Origin: an uncultured Mesorhizobium sp.
Lineage (GTDB): Bacteria; Pseudomonadota; Alphaproteobacteria; Rhizobiales; Rhizobiaceae
Reading direction: 5' to 3'
Assembly: GCA_950071955.1 (NCBI GenBank)
Contig: CATMOC010000185.1
Coordinates: forward strand, 1 to 7,208
Length of the DNA: 7,208 nucleotides
In this document: positions 6,060-7,208 of the stretch, one piece after another
Layout of the letters: each line of letters begins with the position of its first letter
Position numbering within the stretch: the first letter of the stretch is position 1
The notes under the pieces: generated by a model
Database searches by the model: none
What the model was told of the DNA's origin: nothing
What the model saw: the letters and a program-made list of their open reading frames with translations, nothing else
Program-made: the position numbers and the translations under genes

Positions 6060-7208
6060 GTGAGTTTTACCAGGTCCGGACGGCGGAATCCGGCCACAGC
6101 GCGCTTCTTATGCTGGGGATTGGCCGTCCTCCTTGCGTTTTCCACATCCGGGTGCACGACCGGACCGTTTCTGCAGGACGCCGCCGACGACGTCTCCGGC
6201 CGCCCCGATCCCCTGAGCGGCGTCACACAGGCAGATCTTGGCGCGAGGGCCGCCAAAGGCGGTGGCTTCCTGTCAGGCTTCAGGCGGGCCAGGAACGACA
6301 ATCGTCAGGGAGCGATCTACTACGGTACCGACGCGAGGCTGACCAGCAGCGAACGCAAGTCGGTTGAGCGGCTGGGCGACGAAGAGTTCGACGTCAGTCT
6401 CGAGAACGCCGAAGTCGCGGTGGCTGCGCGCACCGTGCTCGGGGACATGCTCGGGATCACCTATTCGCTCGACGAAAGGGCGACCGGAACCGTCTCGATC
6501 GTCACCTCCCGCCCGCTTCCGGCCGGCGAGATCCTGACCGCCTTCGAATCCGCCTTGCGCAGCAACGGGATCGCAATGGTGCGCGAGGGAGACAGGCTGC
6601 GGCTGATGCCGGCATCCGACGCCATCGGGATCGCGGAACTCAGCCGGGGCGTGAACGTCCAGCCCGGCTACGGCGTAACGGCTTATCCCCTGCGTCACGT
6701 TTCGGCGAGTACGATCATGCCGCTGCTCGAGAATTTCGTGGCGCGTCAAGGGATGGTTCGCGTCGACCCGAACGGCAACGCGCTGCTGTTCCAGGGAACC
6801 GCTGCCGAACGGCGAGCGGCCATCGATGCCGCGATTTCATTCGACCAGGACTGGCTGGCGGACGAGTCGGTCGGTATCTTCCCGATCCAGAACGGGACGG
6901 CAAAGAGCATGATCCCGGAACTCAACCGCGTGCTCGACCTCGGCGAGGGCGGGCGCGGCAGCAACACGATCCGCGTCCAGCCCATCGAGCGGAACAATTC
7001 GCTGCTGGTCGTGGCGCGGTCGCGGCAGATGCTGCAGCGCGCGGCCACGTGGATCGAGCGGCTCGACAAGCTCGAGGCCTCGGCCTCATACCTGCAAGTC
7101 TATCGCGTCCAGCATCTCGAAGCGACGCGGCTGGCCTCGATGGTCAACCAGATATTCAATGGCGCGTCTGCCGTCACGGAGGATCCGGCGGCGCAGTTCC
7201 CGCCGGAT
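6060..7208 (+). CDS. gspD: Type II secretion system secretin GspD, lipoprotein-type, N-terminal part (3'-truncated)
   Basis: The frame is open for 383 codons from GTG 6060 to the window end with no stop. GTG is chosen because a G-rich ribosome site (6048-6056) precedes it and a complete export signal begins there: a basic stretch (RSGRR), a hydrophobic core FLCWGLAVLLAF at residues 16-27, and a lipobox-like TSGC with Cys32 as the likely lipidated residue. Position -3 is Thr rather than the usual Leu, so lipidation is probable but not certain. Residues 33 to about 108 are a low-complexity linker. An N0 domain runs about 109-185 (FDVSLENAEVAVAARTVLGDML onward), N1 about 205-264 (TAYPLRHVSASTIMPLLENF), N2 about 270-337 (FPIQNGTAKSMIPELNRV to WIERLDK), and N3 starts near 344 (LQVYRVQHLEATRLASMVN). 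The pore-forming C-terminal domain lies beyond the window. GspD forms the outer-membrane channel of the T2SS and would work with the divergently encoded GspE. Confidence 0.88.
   Translation, partial: MSFTRSGRRNPATARFLCWGLAVLLAFSTSGCTTGPFLQDAADDVSGRPDPLSGVTQADLGARAAKGGGFLSGFRRARNDNRQGAIYYGTDARLTSSERKSVERLGDEEFDVSLENAEVAVAARTVLGDMLGITYSLDERATGTVSIVTSRPLPAGEILTAFESALRSNGIAMVREGDRLRLMPASDAIGIAELSRGVNVQPGYGVTAYPLRHVSASTIMPLLENFVARQGMVRVDPNGNALLFQGTAAERRAAIDAAISFDQDWLADESVGIFPIQNGTAKSMIPELNRVLDLGEGGRGSNTIRVQPIERNNSLLVVARSRQMLQRAATWIERLDKLEASASYLQVYRVQHLEATRLASMVNQIFNGASAVTEDPAAQFPPD

Noticed and set aside
5954..6301. 115-residue minus-strand frame over the secretin signal region
   Set aside because: It overlaps the secretin's start and signal peptide, which have a clear lipobox and domain context in the plus strand.

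Overview
The window is GC-rich (about 60-65% by eye) and gene-dense, with few TTA, CTA and TCA codons. Its content (a short FrcA-type sugar ABC ATPase, an FGGY sugar kinase, a secretin with an N-terminal lipobox) fits an alphaproteobacterium, perhaps of the Hyphomicrobiales. That placement is inference from gene style, not from a marker gene. The first 27 bases are not genomic. They match the 3' end of the Illumina universal (Read 1) adapter, so this is almost certainly an untrimmed contig end.

Left block (28-2648, plus strand): the 3' end of a periplasmic sugar-binding protein gene, then an ABC transporter ATPase, then an FGGY-family carbohydrate kinase. Gaps are 41 and 12 bases, so this looks like one operon for uptake and phosphorylation of a sugar or polyol. 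No membrane permease lies between the binding protein and the ATPase; it must be upstream of the contig break or elsewhere.

Middle block (2694-3992, minus strand, convergent with the kinase): a PhzS-like group A FAD monooxygenase with its own likely promoter and a strong Shine-Dalgarno site. No phenazine or aromatic-pathway partners are visible.

Right block (4173-7208): two type II secretion genes diverging from a 195-base intergenic region. The GspE assembly ATPase runs left on the minus strand. A GspD secretin, truncated by the window end and apparently lipidated, runs right on the plus strand. GspE would power pseudopilus assembly at the inner membrane and GspD would form the outer-membrane pore. 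The shared intergenic region holds an inverted repeat that overlaps candidate promoter elements on both strands.

I see no RNA genes, CRISPR array, insertion sequence or phage genes, and no convincing undescribed system. The points most worth a second look are the adapter artifact, which is in frame with the first gene, the divergent gspE/gspD layout, and the self-anchoring secretin.
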